NCBI GenBank assembly: GCA_902543375.1
Contig: CACBYE010000002.1
Coordinates: 62,001 to 126,000 of the forward strand
DNA from: an uncultured Pelagibacteraceae bacterium
Lineage (GTDB): Bacteria > Pseudomonadota > Alphaproteobacteria > Pelagibacterales > Pelagibacteraceae
DNA length: 64,000 bases
Direction: 5' to 3'
The notes under the pieces were generated by a model. It was not told the DNA's origin. It searched no databases and worked only from the letters and a program-made list of their open reading frames with translations. The position numbers and the translations under genes are program-made. Positions 1 through 7,970 of the stretch are shown piece by piece (positions within the stretch are counted from its first letter, which is position 1; each line of letters begins with the position of its first letter).

Positions 1-1252
1 TAGTAGAAAATTTACCAGTAAATATTTTGATTAATGCATAAGAGACAAATGCTAAAGCAATACCATTGCTTATACTATATGTCAGAGGCATTGAAATCAT
101 AGCAAGAATCGCTGGAGCAGACTCTGAAATATCATTCCATTCAATATCGGTTATATTTCTAATAAAAAGAACTGACACAAAAAGTAAAGCCGCACCATCA
201 ATTTGTTTTGGCAAGCTAGTAGCTAATGGTGCAAAAAATATACAAGCAAGAAAAAGTATACCAATGACAAGAGATGTCATTCCAGTTTTACCGCCCGCTT
301 TAACACCCGCTCCAGACTCTACATAACTTGTGACTGTTGTGGTTCCCATCACAGCACCAGCAACCGTACTTACACTGTCAGACAGCATTGCTTTGTTGAT
401 ATCCTGAACCTTACCATCCTTTCCTACTTTACCTGCAACATTGGCTACTGAGGTTAAGGTTCCTGCAGTATCAAAAAAATCTATAAATAATAAAGTGAAT
501 ATTACTGTTGACATACCAGCCGTCATCGCTGCTGATAAATCAAACTCAAATAGATATGTCATTGGTGGTGGTGAACTTGCAATACCATTAAATTTAGCTA
601 AACCTGTAGCCCAAGCAATAATACTAAATACTAGAATACCTATAATAATATTTCCTTTGACATTCATTTTATCTAAAACAATTATTGCAATAAAAGTTGC
701 ACAGCCTAACAATACCAAAGGATCACTTAAGTTACCAAGCTGAACTAGTGTAACTGGATTATCAACTACAACTTCCATTATTTGAAGACCAATTATTGCT
801 AAAAATAAACCTATTCCTGCGCCTATTCCTAACTTCAAACTTTTGGGTATAGAATTAATTAACCAAGCTCTGATTGGTGTTAAAGAGATAATTAAAAATA
901 ATACACCTGCTACTAAAACTGCGCCCAGGGCCTCTTGTGGTGTATATCCCATACCAGCACAAACACCAAAAGCAACAAACGCATTTATACCCATTCCAGG
1001 GGCAAGTCCTATTGGCCAGGTTTTTCCATAAAAAGCCATAATAAAACAAGCCAACGCAGTTGCTAAAATTGTTGCTGTATACACAGCTCCAAAATCAAAA
1101 AAACCTTTTTCGGGTCCAGCAAATTCTCCAGACAATATAAACGGGTTTAAAAACATGATGTATGCCATAGTTAAAAACGTAGTCGTTCCGGCAATTACTT
1201 CTGTTTTAAAATTAGTTTTATGTTTTTTGTAATCAAAATATTTATCAAGCAT
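1..1252 (-). CDS. NCS2 family purine permease (AzgA-like), C-terminus outside window
   Basis: About 417 codons are visible before the gene runs off the window. The translation is a polytopic membrane protein with hallmarks of the AzgA branch of the NCS2 nucleobase transporters: an early GTTTFLTMAY segment, LAPGMGINAFVAFG, and IDFFDTAGTLTSVANVAGK in the middle. AzgA proteins take up adenine, guanine or hypoxanthine by proton symport across the inner membrane; that substrate range is family knowledge. Family members are about 430-450 residues, so only a short tail is missing. The ATG is preceded by a strong Shine-Dalgarno sequence, AGGAGG, seven bases upstream. It is divergent from the lipoprotein gene. 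Confidence 0.9.
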   Translation of the reverse strand, partial: MLDKYFDYKKHKTNFKTEVIAGTTTFLTMAYIMFLNPFILSGEFAGPEKGFFDFGAVYTATILATALACFIMAFYGKTWPIGLAPGMGINAFVAFGVCAGMGYTPQEALGAVLVAGVLFLIISLTPIRAWLINSIPKSLKLGIGAGIGLFLAIIGLQIMEVVVDNPVTLVQLGNLSDPLVLLGCATFIAIIVLDKMNVKGNIIIGILVFSIIAWATGLAKFNGIASSPPPMTYLFEFDLSAAMTAGMSTVIFTLLFIDFFDTAGTLTSVANVAGKVGKDGKVQDINKAMLSDSVSTVAGAVMGTTTVTSYVESGAGVKAGGKTGMTSLVIGILFLACIFFAPLATSLPKQIDGAALLFVSVLFIRNITDIEWNDISESAPAILAMISMPLTYSISNGIALAFVSYALIKIFTGKFST

Positions 1253-1374
1253 TTATCCTCCTAATGAATAATAAATATTCGATTCTCTTTCCTCTTGCCT
1301 TTCAAAACTAGTTTTTATCAACAATTTTCAACTCAGAAGTTTATATTTATGCCATAATTTGAGAGTAATTAAAA

Positions 1375-1683
1375 ATGATGAGAAGTTTAATTTCATTTTT
1401 AACAAGCCTTATTATAATCATTTTATTATCTGGATGTCAGACTATAAAACAAAAAACTGACGCTATTGTTGAAAAAGAAAATAAGAAATTAAGTAAATTT
1501 ATTGGGAAGTCCTCTCAAGAATTAACAAATAGTCTGGGAGACCCAGATGAAGATTTTAAAAATGAAAAAGGGAATTTAGTTATAATATATAATACCAAAA
1601 AATATGGTATTCCGTGCGAGAGAAGATTTGAAATTAATTCAAAACTAGTTGTGATTGGATTTGTATCTAACGGTTGTTTTTGA
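1375..1683 (+). CDS. small outer-membrane-type lipoprotein, function unknown
   Basis: This 102-residue protein opens with a hydrophobic signal sequence and a lipobox, LLSGC, with the acylated cysteine near residue 21, so it should be exported and lipid-anchored. The mature part is short. It carries GKSSQELTNSLGDPDED, resembling small SmpA/BamE-like or uncharacterised alphaproteobacterial lipoproteins, and two further cysteines (CERRF and the C-terminal GCF) that could form a disulfide. I do not recognise a specific function. An in-frame ATG follows directly at codon 2, so the start may be one codon later. It stands alone, divergent from the permease and convergent with Hsp20. Confidence 0.75.
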   Translation: MMRSLISFLTSLIIIILLSGCQTIKQKTDAIVEKENKKLSKFIGKSSQELTNSLGDPDEDFKNEKGNLVIIYNTKKYGIPCERRFEINSKLVVIGFVSNGCF

Positions 1684-1686
1684 TCA

Positions 1687-1711
1687 CTTGCGGAGAAATA
1701 ATCTCCGCAAG
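1687..1711. terminator. putative bidirectional stem-loop terminator
   Basis: A perfect 10-bp inverted repeat (CTTGCGGAGA / TCTCCGCAAG) with a 5-base AATAA loop lies just after the lipoprotein stop and before the convergent Hsp20 stop. It is GC-rich for this genome. Neither side has a clean U-tract, so termination efficiency is uncertain. Position and symmetry suggest it serves both converging transcripts. Confidence 0.55.
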
Positions 1712-1721
1712 CAAGGTAAAC

Positions 1722-2168
1722 TTATTTAATTTCGATAAGTTTTTTCTTTTTATGCTCTGGAACAATCCTTTCACAAGATATTGTCAAAAGACCATCTTTA
1801 AGCTCGGCTCCATTCACTTTTACATCATCTGCAATAGTAAATGATCGAGCAAACTGTCTTTGAGAAATACCTTTATGGATTATCTCTCCATCAGCATTGT
1901 TATCTTGAGATTTATCAACTTGTTTAGTTTTCACAGTTAATAAATTATCCTCAAACTCAACTTCAACATCTTTTTTATTAAAACCGGCTAACGCTAGTTC
2001 AATTGCGTAATTATCCTTTCCAGTTTTCCTGATATTGTATGGTGGGTAATTTGACTGCATAGTCAAAGAACCGTTACCAAGCATGTTTTCGAATTGATCA
2101 AACATGTCGTCAAAACCAATTGAAAAAGGTCTTAGTGAGTTAAATATAGATAAATCCTTACTTGTCAT
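1722..2168 (-). CDS. small heat shock protein, Hsp20/IbpA family
   Basis: The 148-residue protein has the class A bacterial Hsp20 layout. A short N-terminal arm with FDDMFDQFENML leads to YPPYNIRKTG, which opens the alpha-crystallin domain at about residues 40-135. The domain ends in the typical DGLLTISCER strand, and a lysine-rich tail follows. These proteins form oligomers in the cytoplasm that hold unfolding proteins for refolding by DnaK and ClpB. A strong AGGAGG site precedes the ATG, and an RpoH-like promoter lies upstream, so heat induction is likely. It is a single-gene unit. Confidence 0.93.
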   Translation of the reverse strand: MTSKDLSIFNSLRPFSIGFDDMFDQFENMLGNGSLTMQSNYPPYNIRKTGKDNYAIELALAGFNKKDVEVEFEDNLLTVKTKQVDKSQDNNADGEIIHKGISQRQFARSFTIADDVKVNGAELKDGLLTISCERIVPEHKKKKLIEIK

Positions 2169-2229
2169 AATATCCTCCTTTGTTAAGCAAGTTTATTTAT
2201 ATTGGCCCCATTAGGCAGCCACTCTTTTT

Positions 2230-2257
2230 ATTTGGGGATTAATTTAATTTTTTCAAG
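2230..2257 (-). promoter_or_regulatory. RpoH (sigma-32)-like heat-shock promoter of hsp20
   Basis: Reading the minus strand, CTTGAA (2257-2252) is followed after 14 bases by CCCCAAAT (2237-2230). This matches the CTTGAA ... CCCCAT-type consensus of sigma-32 promoters. It ends about 60 bases before the hsp20 ATG, on the right strand and upstream of a classic heat-shock gene. The assignment is by consensus and context only. Confidence 0.65.
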
Positions 2258-2266
2258 ATAGCAAAA

Positions 2267-4342
2267 TTAAATTTTTTTTGAAATTTTTAAAACAAATGCG
2301 TAGTCAAAAGCAATCTCCTCGATAGCACCATCTCTTCCAGACTTGCCACCATGACCGGCGTTCATTTCAGTTTTTAATAACAGTAAATTGTTATCAGTTT
2401 TTAAATCTCTCAACTTAGCAGTAAATTTTGCTGGTTCGTCAAATAATACTCTATTATCACTAAGGCTAGTGGTAATTAATATATGAGGATAATCCATTTT
2501 CTTAATATTATTATAAGGTGCGTATGAATATATATAATCAAAATGTTCTTTAATATCTTTTGCATTTCCAAATTCATCAAACTCTCCAACAGTTAATGGT
2601 AAAGAGTGATCAAGATTAGTTGTTAAAGAGTCTACAAATGGTACAGCCATGATAATCCCCAAAAATAGTTCTGGAGCTTGATTTACAACAGCTCCCATTA
2701 GTAAACCACCAGCCGATCCACCCATGCCAATAATTTTTCCTTGTGATGAGTACTTTTTATCAATTAAAAATTTTGCGGCATAAATATAGTCTTCAAAAGT
2801 ATTTTTTTTATTCAGTAGTTTTCCCTCTTTCCACCATTTCATCCCTCTCTCCATTCCCCCTCTAATATGTGCGGTTACCCAAATAATATTTCTATCAATT
2901 AAACTTAATCTAGTTGAGGAAAAATCTGGCGTCATTGAACTTCCATATGATCCGTACCCATATAAAAGTAAATTTGCTGATCCGTCAATTTTAGTTTTTT
3001 TATGTCTAGTGATTGTAACAGGAACTAATCTTCCATCATGGGAAGGGCACTCTAATCTTTCGACTATATAGTCATTTGGATTATGACCCGATGGAATTTC
3101 TTGTTCTTTAACTAATTTTTTTTCTTTTGTTCTTAAATTATATAAGTAAGTCTTACCAGGTGTTTTAGGAGATGAGTATGATAAGTAAACTAAGTCTGTA
3201 TTCTTATCTTTTTGTTTTAATGAAACTCCAGGCACAACCACAGTCTCACTTGTGAATTTTAATTCCTCTTCAACTCCTGTCTGCCTATTCCTCACAAATA
3301 ACTTTCTTAATGCATTAGACTTTTCACTTCTGATAATCCAATTATCTAAAAATACTAATCCTCCAATTAAAACTTCGTCTTTAGCAGCTATATAAATTTC
3401 CCATTTTTGACTTGATAAATCATTGCATTTCTCAATTTTGAAATCTTCTGCATTTTCATTAGTATGACAATAAAAGTAGTTATCCCAAGAATTGATTGAA
3501 TAAATAATACCTTTTTTTCTCTTTTTTATTAATTTTGGCTTTGGATTCTCGTCTTCAACTCTAAAATAATATTGTTCTGATGTATTATGATCTGAAGTTG
3601 TAATAAAAAAATATTTTTCATCCGAGCTTAAACTTATTCCTACAGTAAACGCGTCGCTTTTTTCCTCAAAAATGAGTTTGTCGCTCTCTATTGAAGATCC
3701 AATCTTGTGTCTAAAGATTTTTCTAGGCCGGTGAAATTTATCTAGCTTTGAATAAAAAATATATTTATCATCTAAACTAAAAGTAATGTTTCCACTTGTT
3801 TCCTCTATTTTTTCAGTAAGTAATTTTCCAGAAGAGATATCTCTTATATATATCGTATAATATTCAGAACCTTTCAAATCCAAAGAATAACCTAAGAGTT
3901 TATCATTGTAACTTACCTCTAAGTCACCTACACCAAAATATTCAGTTTTTAATTTCTCTTTTTCTTTATCACCATTCCAGATCTCTTCTATTGTATCACT
4001 TCCAATTTTTTTTCTCAATTTTATAGAATAATTCCCTACCGCAGTTGTTTTGGTCCAATACTCATATTCTTTATCCTTAAATTTTAGAGATTCATCATCT
4101 AGTTTAATTCTACCTTTAATCTCCTCAAATAATATTTTCTGACATTTTTTTGTATCTTTTAAATTATGCTCTGTAAAACTATTTTCTTCTTCAAGATATT
4201 TTCTAACGTCAGGGAGTAATTTGGAGCTATCTTTTAAAACTTCAAGAATATTATCTTGGTGTATCCAACTATAATTATCCTCCCATGTTGTATTGTGACA
4301 AGATTTTAACTCTGGTTTCTTTTTAAGTTGTGGTACTTTCAT
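2267..4342 (-). CDS. ptrB: oligopeptidase B (prolyl oligopeptidase family S9A)
   Basis: This 691-residue protein is close to the usual length of oligopeptidase B (E. coli about 686). The N-terminal two-thirds is the beta-propeller that limits access to small peptides. The C-terminal alpha/beta-hydrolase domain has the nucleophile motif GMGGSAGG with Ser543, then Asp629 (SLSDNRV) and His664 (NAGHGG), in canonical order and spacing. The enzyme cleaves peptides after basic residues, probably in the cytoplasm since no signal peptide is seen. Only 14 bases separate its start from the divergent J-domain gene, so any promoter must reach into that gene. Confidence 0.95.
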   Translation of the reverse strand: MKVPQLKKKPELKSCHNTTWEDNYSWIHQDNILEVLKDSSKLLPDVRKYLEEENSFTEHNLKDTKKCQKILFEEIKGRIKLDDESLKFKDKEYEYWTKTTAVGNYSIKLRKKIGSDTIEEIWNGDKEKEKLKTEYFGVGDLEVSYNDKLLGYSLDLKGSEYYTIYIRDISSGKLLTEKIEETSGNITFSLDDKYIFYSKLDKFHRPRKIFRHKIGSSIESDKLIFEEKSDAFTVGISLSSDEKYFFITTSDHNTSEQYYFRVEDENPKPKLIKKRKKGIIYSINSWDNYFYCHTNENAEDFKIEKCNDLSSQKWEIYIAAKDEVLIGGLVFLDNWIIRSEKSNALRKLFVRNRQTGVEEELKFTSETVVVPGVSLKQKDKNTDLVYLSYSSPKTPGKTYLYNLRTKEKKLVKEQEIPSGHNPNDYIVERLECPSHDGRLVPVTITRHKKTKIDGSANLLLYGYGSYGSSMTPDFSSTRLSLIDRNIIWVTAHIRGGMERGMKWWKEGKLLNKKNTFEDYIYAAKFLIDKKYSSQGKIIGMGGSAGGLLMGAVVNQAPELFLGIIMAVPFVDSLTTNLDHSLPLTVGEFDEFGNAKDIKEHFDYIYSYAPYNNIKKMDYPHILITTSLSDNRVLFDEPAKFTAKLRDLKTDNNLLLLKTEMNAGHGGKSGRDGAIEEIAFDYAFVLKISKKI

Positions 4343-4356
4343 TAAGATACAAATAT

Positions 4357-4860
4357 ATGAATATAATAATTTATACAGTAGTTATATTAATTATTTTTTA
4401 TTTTCTACTACGTTTTATCACTAACATCTCCTCAAAAAAAATTTCAAAAGGTCTTAGATTTATAATTATATTCGGATTAATTGCCTTAGCGATTTTGTTT
4501 GCAGTTGGTGGAAAATTTTTATTAACTTTACCTCTAACTCTTGCAAGTCTAGCTTTGTTAAAATTAAAGGGCTTATCAATTTTTCAACTAATTTCTCTTT
4601 TTAGACTTATTCAAACTCTTAGAAGATCAGGGAGATTTTCTTTTAACCAAGCCAATTCAAATAATATCTCATCCATCTCTGTTTCTGAAGCTTATAGAAT
4701 ATTAAATTTAGATGTAAGTGAAAAAATTACAAAAGAGGATGTTAATAAAGCTTATGTGAGGATTCAAAAAAAAATACATCCTGATATTTCTCCCGAAACA
4801 TCAAGACTTTCATCCATAGTCAATGAGGCCAAGGATATTGTTTTAAAAGATATATCTTAG
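4357..4860 (+). CDS. membrane-anchored DnaJ-domain protein
   Basis: I chose the ATG here over an upstream GTG that would sit inside the divergent ptrB. The protein has about 167 residues. Two hydrophobic segments occupy roughly residues 4-25 and 35-70. A soluble linker follows, then a C-terminal J-domain starting at VSEAYRILNLDV with the HPD motif at about 141-143. This topology recalls mitochondrial Tim14/Pam18 and alphaproteobacterial membrane J-proteins that recruit DnaK to a membrane site. The partner process is unknown. Its stop overlaps the convergent glycosyltransferase by 4 bases. Confidence 0.82.
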   Translation: MNIIIYTVVILIIFYFLLRFITNISSKKISKGLRFIIIFGLIALAILFAVGGKFLLTLPLTLASLALLKLKGLSIFQLISLFRLIQTLRRSGRFSFNQANSNNISSISVSEAYRILNLDVSEKITKEDVNKAYVRIQKKIHPDISPETSRLSSIVNEAKDIVLKDIS

Positions 4861-5819
4861 TTAAGAATTTCAATTATTTTATCAAAAATTTTTTGCGGGT
4901 TTATTTTATCTTTGCCCAATGTGTTGTGCGAAACTGTTTTTACTCCATCTGGAATTATTGGAAACATTTTTGAACTATAACTTCCATAAATTAGAGGAGT
5001 ATCTGCCATTAAAGTGATTGTATTGACACCCAAAGCAGCTGATAAATGGCTAAAACTTGAATCATTACAAATTGATAAAATACAATTTTTTATTACTGGT
5101 AAAATTTCTTTAATTGATAGATTATCTAAACGAGTACAATTATTTTTGAATTTTGATTGTAATATTTCATTTAATATTTCTTGCTCTTCACTATTATTGC
5201 CTGTAGCAAGAAAAAACTTACAATTTTTTTCACTAGTTATTTTTTCTATAACATTTAAAAAAGTTTTTGCTGGAATTCTTTTAGTCGAACCAGATCCTCC
5301 TATTCCTAAAAGTATATTTATTTCATTTTTATTAATTTTAAATTTTTCACTAGCCTTTAAAATAGAGTCATCATTAATTTGTACTACTGGATCTTCATCA
5401 ACAACTAAATCTAATTTGTCTTTCATAAATTTTCTTGGAGCATTGATGATATGTTGGTTAGTTTTTTGAAACAATGGATATTGATAAATATCAGGAATAT
5501 TAGAAAATTTTGCTATCATTCTATATCTAAAGGAGGAGTTAAAAATTATAATTTTATCAAATTTATATTTTTTCAAATCTTTGATTAAATTAAAACTTCC
5601 TAAAAATCCAGAATGTCTTTTATTAATATCGTTATCTCTTTCCAAAATAAGTATCTCATCAATATAGTTAGTTTGGCCCAAGTATTGATTGGCCTTAGAG
5701 TTTTCCTTGACCAAGATACTAACAGGTGAATTAAACTTTTTTGATAAAGCCTTAATATATGGTAAGAAAATTATGGTATCTCCAACACCCATTCTATTCT
5801 GAACTGCCAATATTTTCAT
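4857..5819 (-). CDS. glycosyltransferase family 9 (heptosyltransferase-like)
   Basis: This 320-residue protein begins MKILAVQNRMGVGDTIIFLP, the standard opening of ADP-heptose:LPS heptosyltransferases. It has the later GIGGSGSTKRIP nucleotide-sugar-binding stretch and a C-terminal CNDSSFSHLSAALGV motif typical of GT9. The family adds heptose or similar sugars to lipid A-Kdo on the inner face of the cytoplasmic membrane. No other LPS core gene is adjacent, so the exact sugar and acceptor cannot be stated. It is a single gene, divergent from the aldolase and tail-to-tail with the J-domain gene. Confidence 0.85.
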   Translation of the reverse strand: MKILAVQNRMGVGDTIIFLPYIKALSKKFNSPVSILVKENSKANQYLGQTNYIDEILILERDNDINKRHSGFLGSFNLIKDLKKYKFDKIIIFNSSFRYRMIAKFSNIPDIYQYPLFQKTNQHIINAPRKFMKDKLDLVVDEDPVVQINDDSILKASEKFKINKNEINILLGIGGSGSTKRIPAKTFLNVIEKITSEKNCKFFLATGNNSEEQEILNEILQSKFKNNCTRLDNLSIKEILPVIKNCILSICNDSSFSHLSAALGVNTITLMADTPLIYGSYSSKMFPIIPDGVKTVSHNTLGKDKINPQKIFDKIIEILN

Positions 5820-5867
5820 ATGGTATTTATAATCTTAACTGAGTATATTTTTATATAAATTTTTAAT

Positions 5868-6752
5868 ATGACAAAAATAAGTGGAATTTTTGCAGCCTCA
5901 ATGTCGGTATTAAACTCGGATTTAAGCCTGAATGTTGACAAAACTATAGAACACGCAGAAAAATTGATAGAACAGGGTTGTCATGGAACAGCAATATTTG
6001 GAAGCACAGGCCAAGCACAGCTAATATCAATTTCTGAAAAAATTGAACTTCTTAATAAACTCTCAATAAGTAAATATAAGGAAAAACATCTTATTGGTAC
6101 TGGACTTAATTCTTTAAGTGAAACAATAAATTTTATGAAGATAGCTGTGTCATTAAAATTAAATAAATTTTTGATAATGCCTCCAGCCTATTATAATTAT
6201 GGTGATGATGAGGTTATAGAATTTTATTCAAAAATTGTTGATACTGTTCCCGACTGTAAAATAATACTTTATAATTTTGAGAAACTTTGTGGATACAAAT
6301 TTAGCATAAGTTGTGTAGAAAAACTTGTAGAAAAATTTCCAAATCAAGTAGTTGGATTAAAAGACAGCACCTATAACTTATATGAAAATATAAAGATTAA
6401 AAATTTTTCAATTTTTCCTGGCTCAGAACTTAAATTATTAAAAAGCTTAGAATTAGGATGTTCTGGTATAATTACAGCTACATGTAATGTGACAGCAGAA
6501 ATGTCTAGAAAAGTTTATGACAATTTTTTTTCAGGTAGTGAGCAATTATTAAATGAAAAATTATGTGATGTAAGAAAAGCTTTTGATAAGCATAATTTAA
6601 TCTCAGGTTTACATACATACCATTCAAAGAATAACAACATATATAAAAATATTTTGCCACCACTGAGACTTCTAAGCAAAAATAGTGAAAAAGAATTATT
6701 AAATGAATTAAAAGATTTAAATTTTACCAATAAAACGCCATTGGCTGCTTGA
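5868..6752 (+). CDS. DapA/NanA-superfamily aldolase, substrate unknown
   Basis: The 294-residue protein has the TIM-barrel signature of the dihydrodipicolinate synthase family: FGSTGQAQLIS around residue 44, the conserved tyrosine in ILYN at about 135, and the Schiff-base lysine in VGLKDS at Lys165. The DapA-specific GTTGE loop reads GSTGQ, and the proline of YNxP is replaced (YNFE). It is therefore more likely a pyruvate-dependent aldolase or dehydratase of another pathway than the lysine enzyme. It is followed after one base by the cyclopropane fatty acid synthase gene, so the two are probably cotranscribed. Confidence 0.85.
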   Translation: MTKISGIFAASMSVLNSDLSLNVDKTIEHAEKLIEQGCHGTAIFGSTGQAQLISISEKIELLNKLSISKYKEKHLIGTGLNSLSETINFMKIAVSLKLNKFLIMPPAYYNYGDDEVIEFYSKIVDTVPDCKIILYNFEKLCGYKFSISCVEKLVEKFPNQVVGLKDSTYNLYENIKIKNFSIFPGSELKLLKSLELGCSGIITATCNVTAEMSRKVYDNFFSGSEQLLNEKLCDVRKAFDKHNLISGLHTYHSKNNNIYKNILPPLRLLSKNSEKELLNELKDLNFTNKTPLAA

Positions 6753-6753
6753 T

Positions 6754-7941
6754 ATGAAATTAGCAAGATATCTTAATAAAATTTTTAAAAAAGGAGGGTT
6801 CATACTAACTGATGCAAATTCAAAAGAATACATCATTGGTCAACCAACTAATAATTCAATAAAATTAAAAATCTTAAATAAAAGTCTTCATTACAAATTA
6901 CTATTACGCCCAGATTTATATTTTGGTGAGGCGTACACTAATGGTGATATAATTATAGAAAATGGGACTCTTACAGATTTTTTAAATATAGCATTAATGA
7001 ATATAGGTAGGGGAGAACTAAACTCTTTTAGTTATTTAATTAATAGATTAAGAGGATCATTAAGGTACTTAACTAATTTTAATTTTATAAAAAAATCAAA
7101 AATGAATGTATCCCATCATTATGATATTAAGGATGGCTTGTATGATTTATTTTTAGATCCAAAAAGACAATATTCCTGTGCTTATTTTAAAAATGAAAAT
7201 GATAGCTTAGAAGTAGCTCAAAATAATAAAATAAATCATATAATTAAGAAATTAAATATAAAATCAGATCAGAAAGTTTTAGATATAGGATGTGGATGGG
7301 GGTCACTTGCGATTGATATTGCAAAAAGTGCAAAATGTGAGGTAACAGGGATTACTTTATCAGAAAATCAATTAAATTATTGTACTAAAAAAGCTAAAGA
7401 ACTGAACCTAGAAAATCAAGTTAAATTTAAACTTATGGACTATAGAGAATTAGATGAAAAATTTGATAGAATAGTAAGTGTTGGAATGTTTGAACACGTA
7501 GGGAGAAAATTTTACAAAAAATTTTTTAGACAAATAGAGAAATTACTTCGCGATGATGGAATTTCATTGATACACACAATAGGATCAGTAAATCCACCCA
7601 GAGACCCTCATCCTTGGATCACAAAATATATTTTCCCAGGTGGTTACACTCCAAGTTTAAGCGAGGTAACAAATCCTATAGAAAAGGCTGGTTTAATCGT
7701 GACAGATATTGAAGTTTTGCGACTTCATTATGCGCATACTTTAAGACATTGGAAAGAGAACTGTTTAAAAAACAAAGATAAGATTATTAAAATGTTTGAT
7801 GAGAAATTTTTTAGAATGTGGGAGTTCTATCTTGTTGGTTGCGAAATGGCATTTAAGTGGGGAGATCAAGTTGTATATCAATTTCAACTTACTAAAGATT
7901 ATAGGTCAACACCCGTTACTAGAGACTATATTTATCAATAA
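6754..7941 (+). CDS. cfa: cyclopropane-fatty-acyl-phospholipid synthase family methyltransferase
   Basis: This 395-residue protein matches CFA synthases in length and layout. An N-terminal lipid-binding-like domain is followed by a SAM-dependent methyltransferase core with VLDIGCGWGSL at residues 175-185. The conserved segments SHHYDIKDGLYDLFLD, YSCAYF, VGMFEHVG and HTIGSV follow. It transfers a methylene group from S-adenosylmethionine to cis double bonds of membrane phospholipids. The gene follows the aldolase gene by one base and precedes the lysine-rich protein by about 29 bases. Confidence 0.92.
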   Translation: MKLARYLNKIFKKGGFILTDANSKEYIIGQPTNNSIKLKILNKSLHYKLLLRPDLYFGEAYTNGDIIIENGTLTDFLNIALMNIGRGELNSFSYLINRLRGSLRYLTNFNFIKKSKMNVSHHYDIKDGLYDLFLDPKRQYSCAYFKNENDSLEVAQNNKINHIIKKLNIKSDQKVLDIGCGWGSLAIDIAKSAKCEVTGITLSENQLNYCTKKAKELNLENQVKFKLMDYRELDEKFDRIVSVGMFEHVGRKFYKKFFRQIEKLLRDDGISLIHTIGSVNPPRDPHPWITKYIFPGGYTPSLSEVTNPIEKAGLIVTDIEVLRLHYAHTLRHWKENCLKNKDKIIKMFDEKFFRMWEFYLVGCEMAFKWGDQVVYQFQLTKDYRSTPVTRDYIYQ

Positions 7942-7970
7942 ATTGTTGATAGAATTTGTTTTCCTCAGAA

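Noticed and set aside
441-1049. Several ORFs of 60-100 codons on both strands inside the permease gene
   Set aside because: They are antisense or out-of-frame shadows of a well-supported NCS2 permease frame and have no family resemblance.
1253-1374. Possible purine riboswitch upstream of the NCS2 permease
   Set aside because: The leader shows no conserved three-way-junction elements that I could recognise; only weak AT-rich inverted repeats are visible.
5014-5469. A 151-codon plus-strand frame inside the glycosyltransferase gene
   Set aside because: The minus-strand glycosyltransferase frame is complete with family motifs; the antisense frame is low-complexity and has no start signal.
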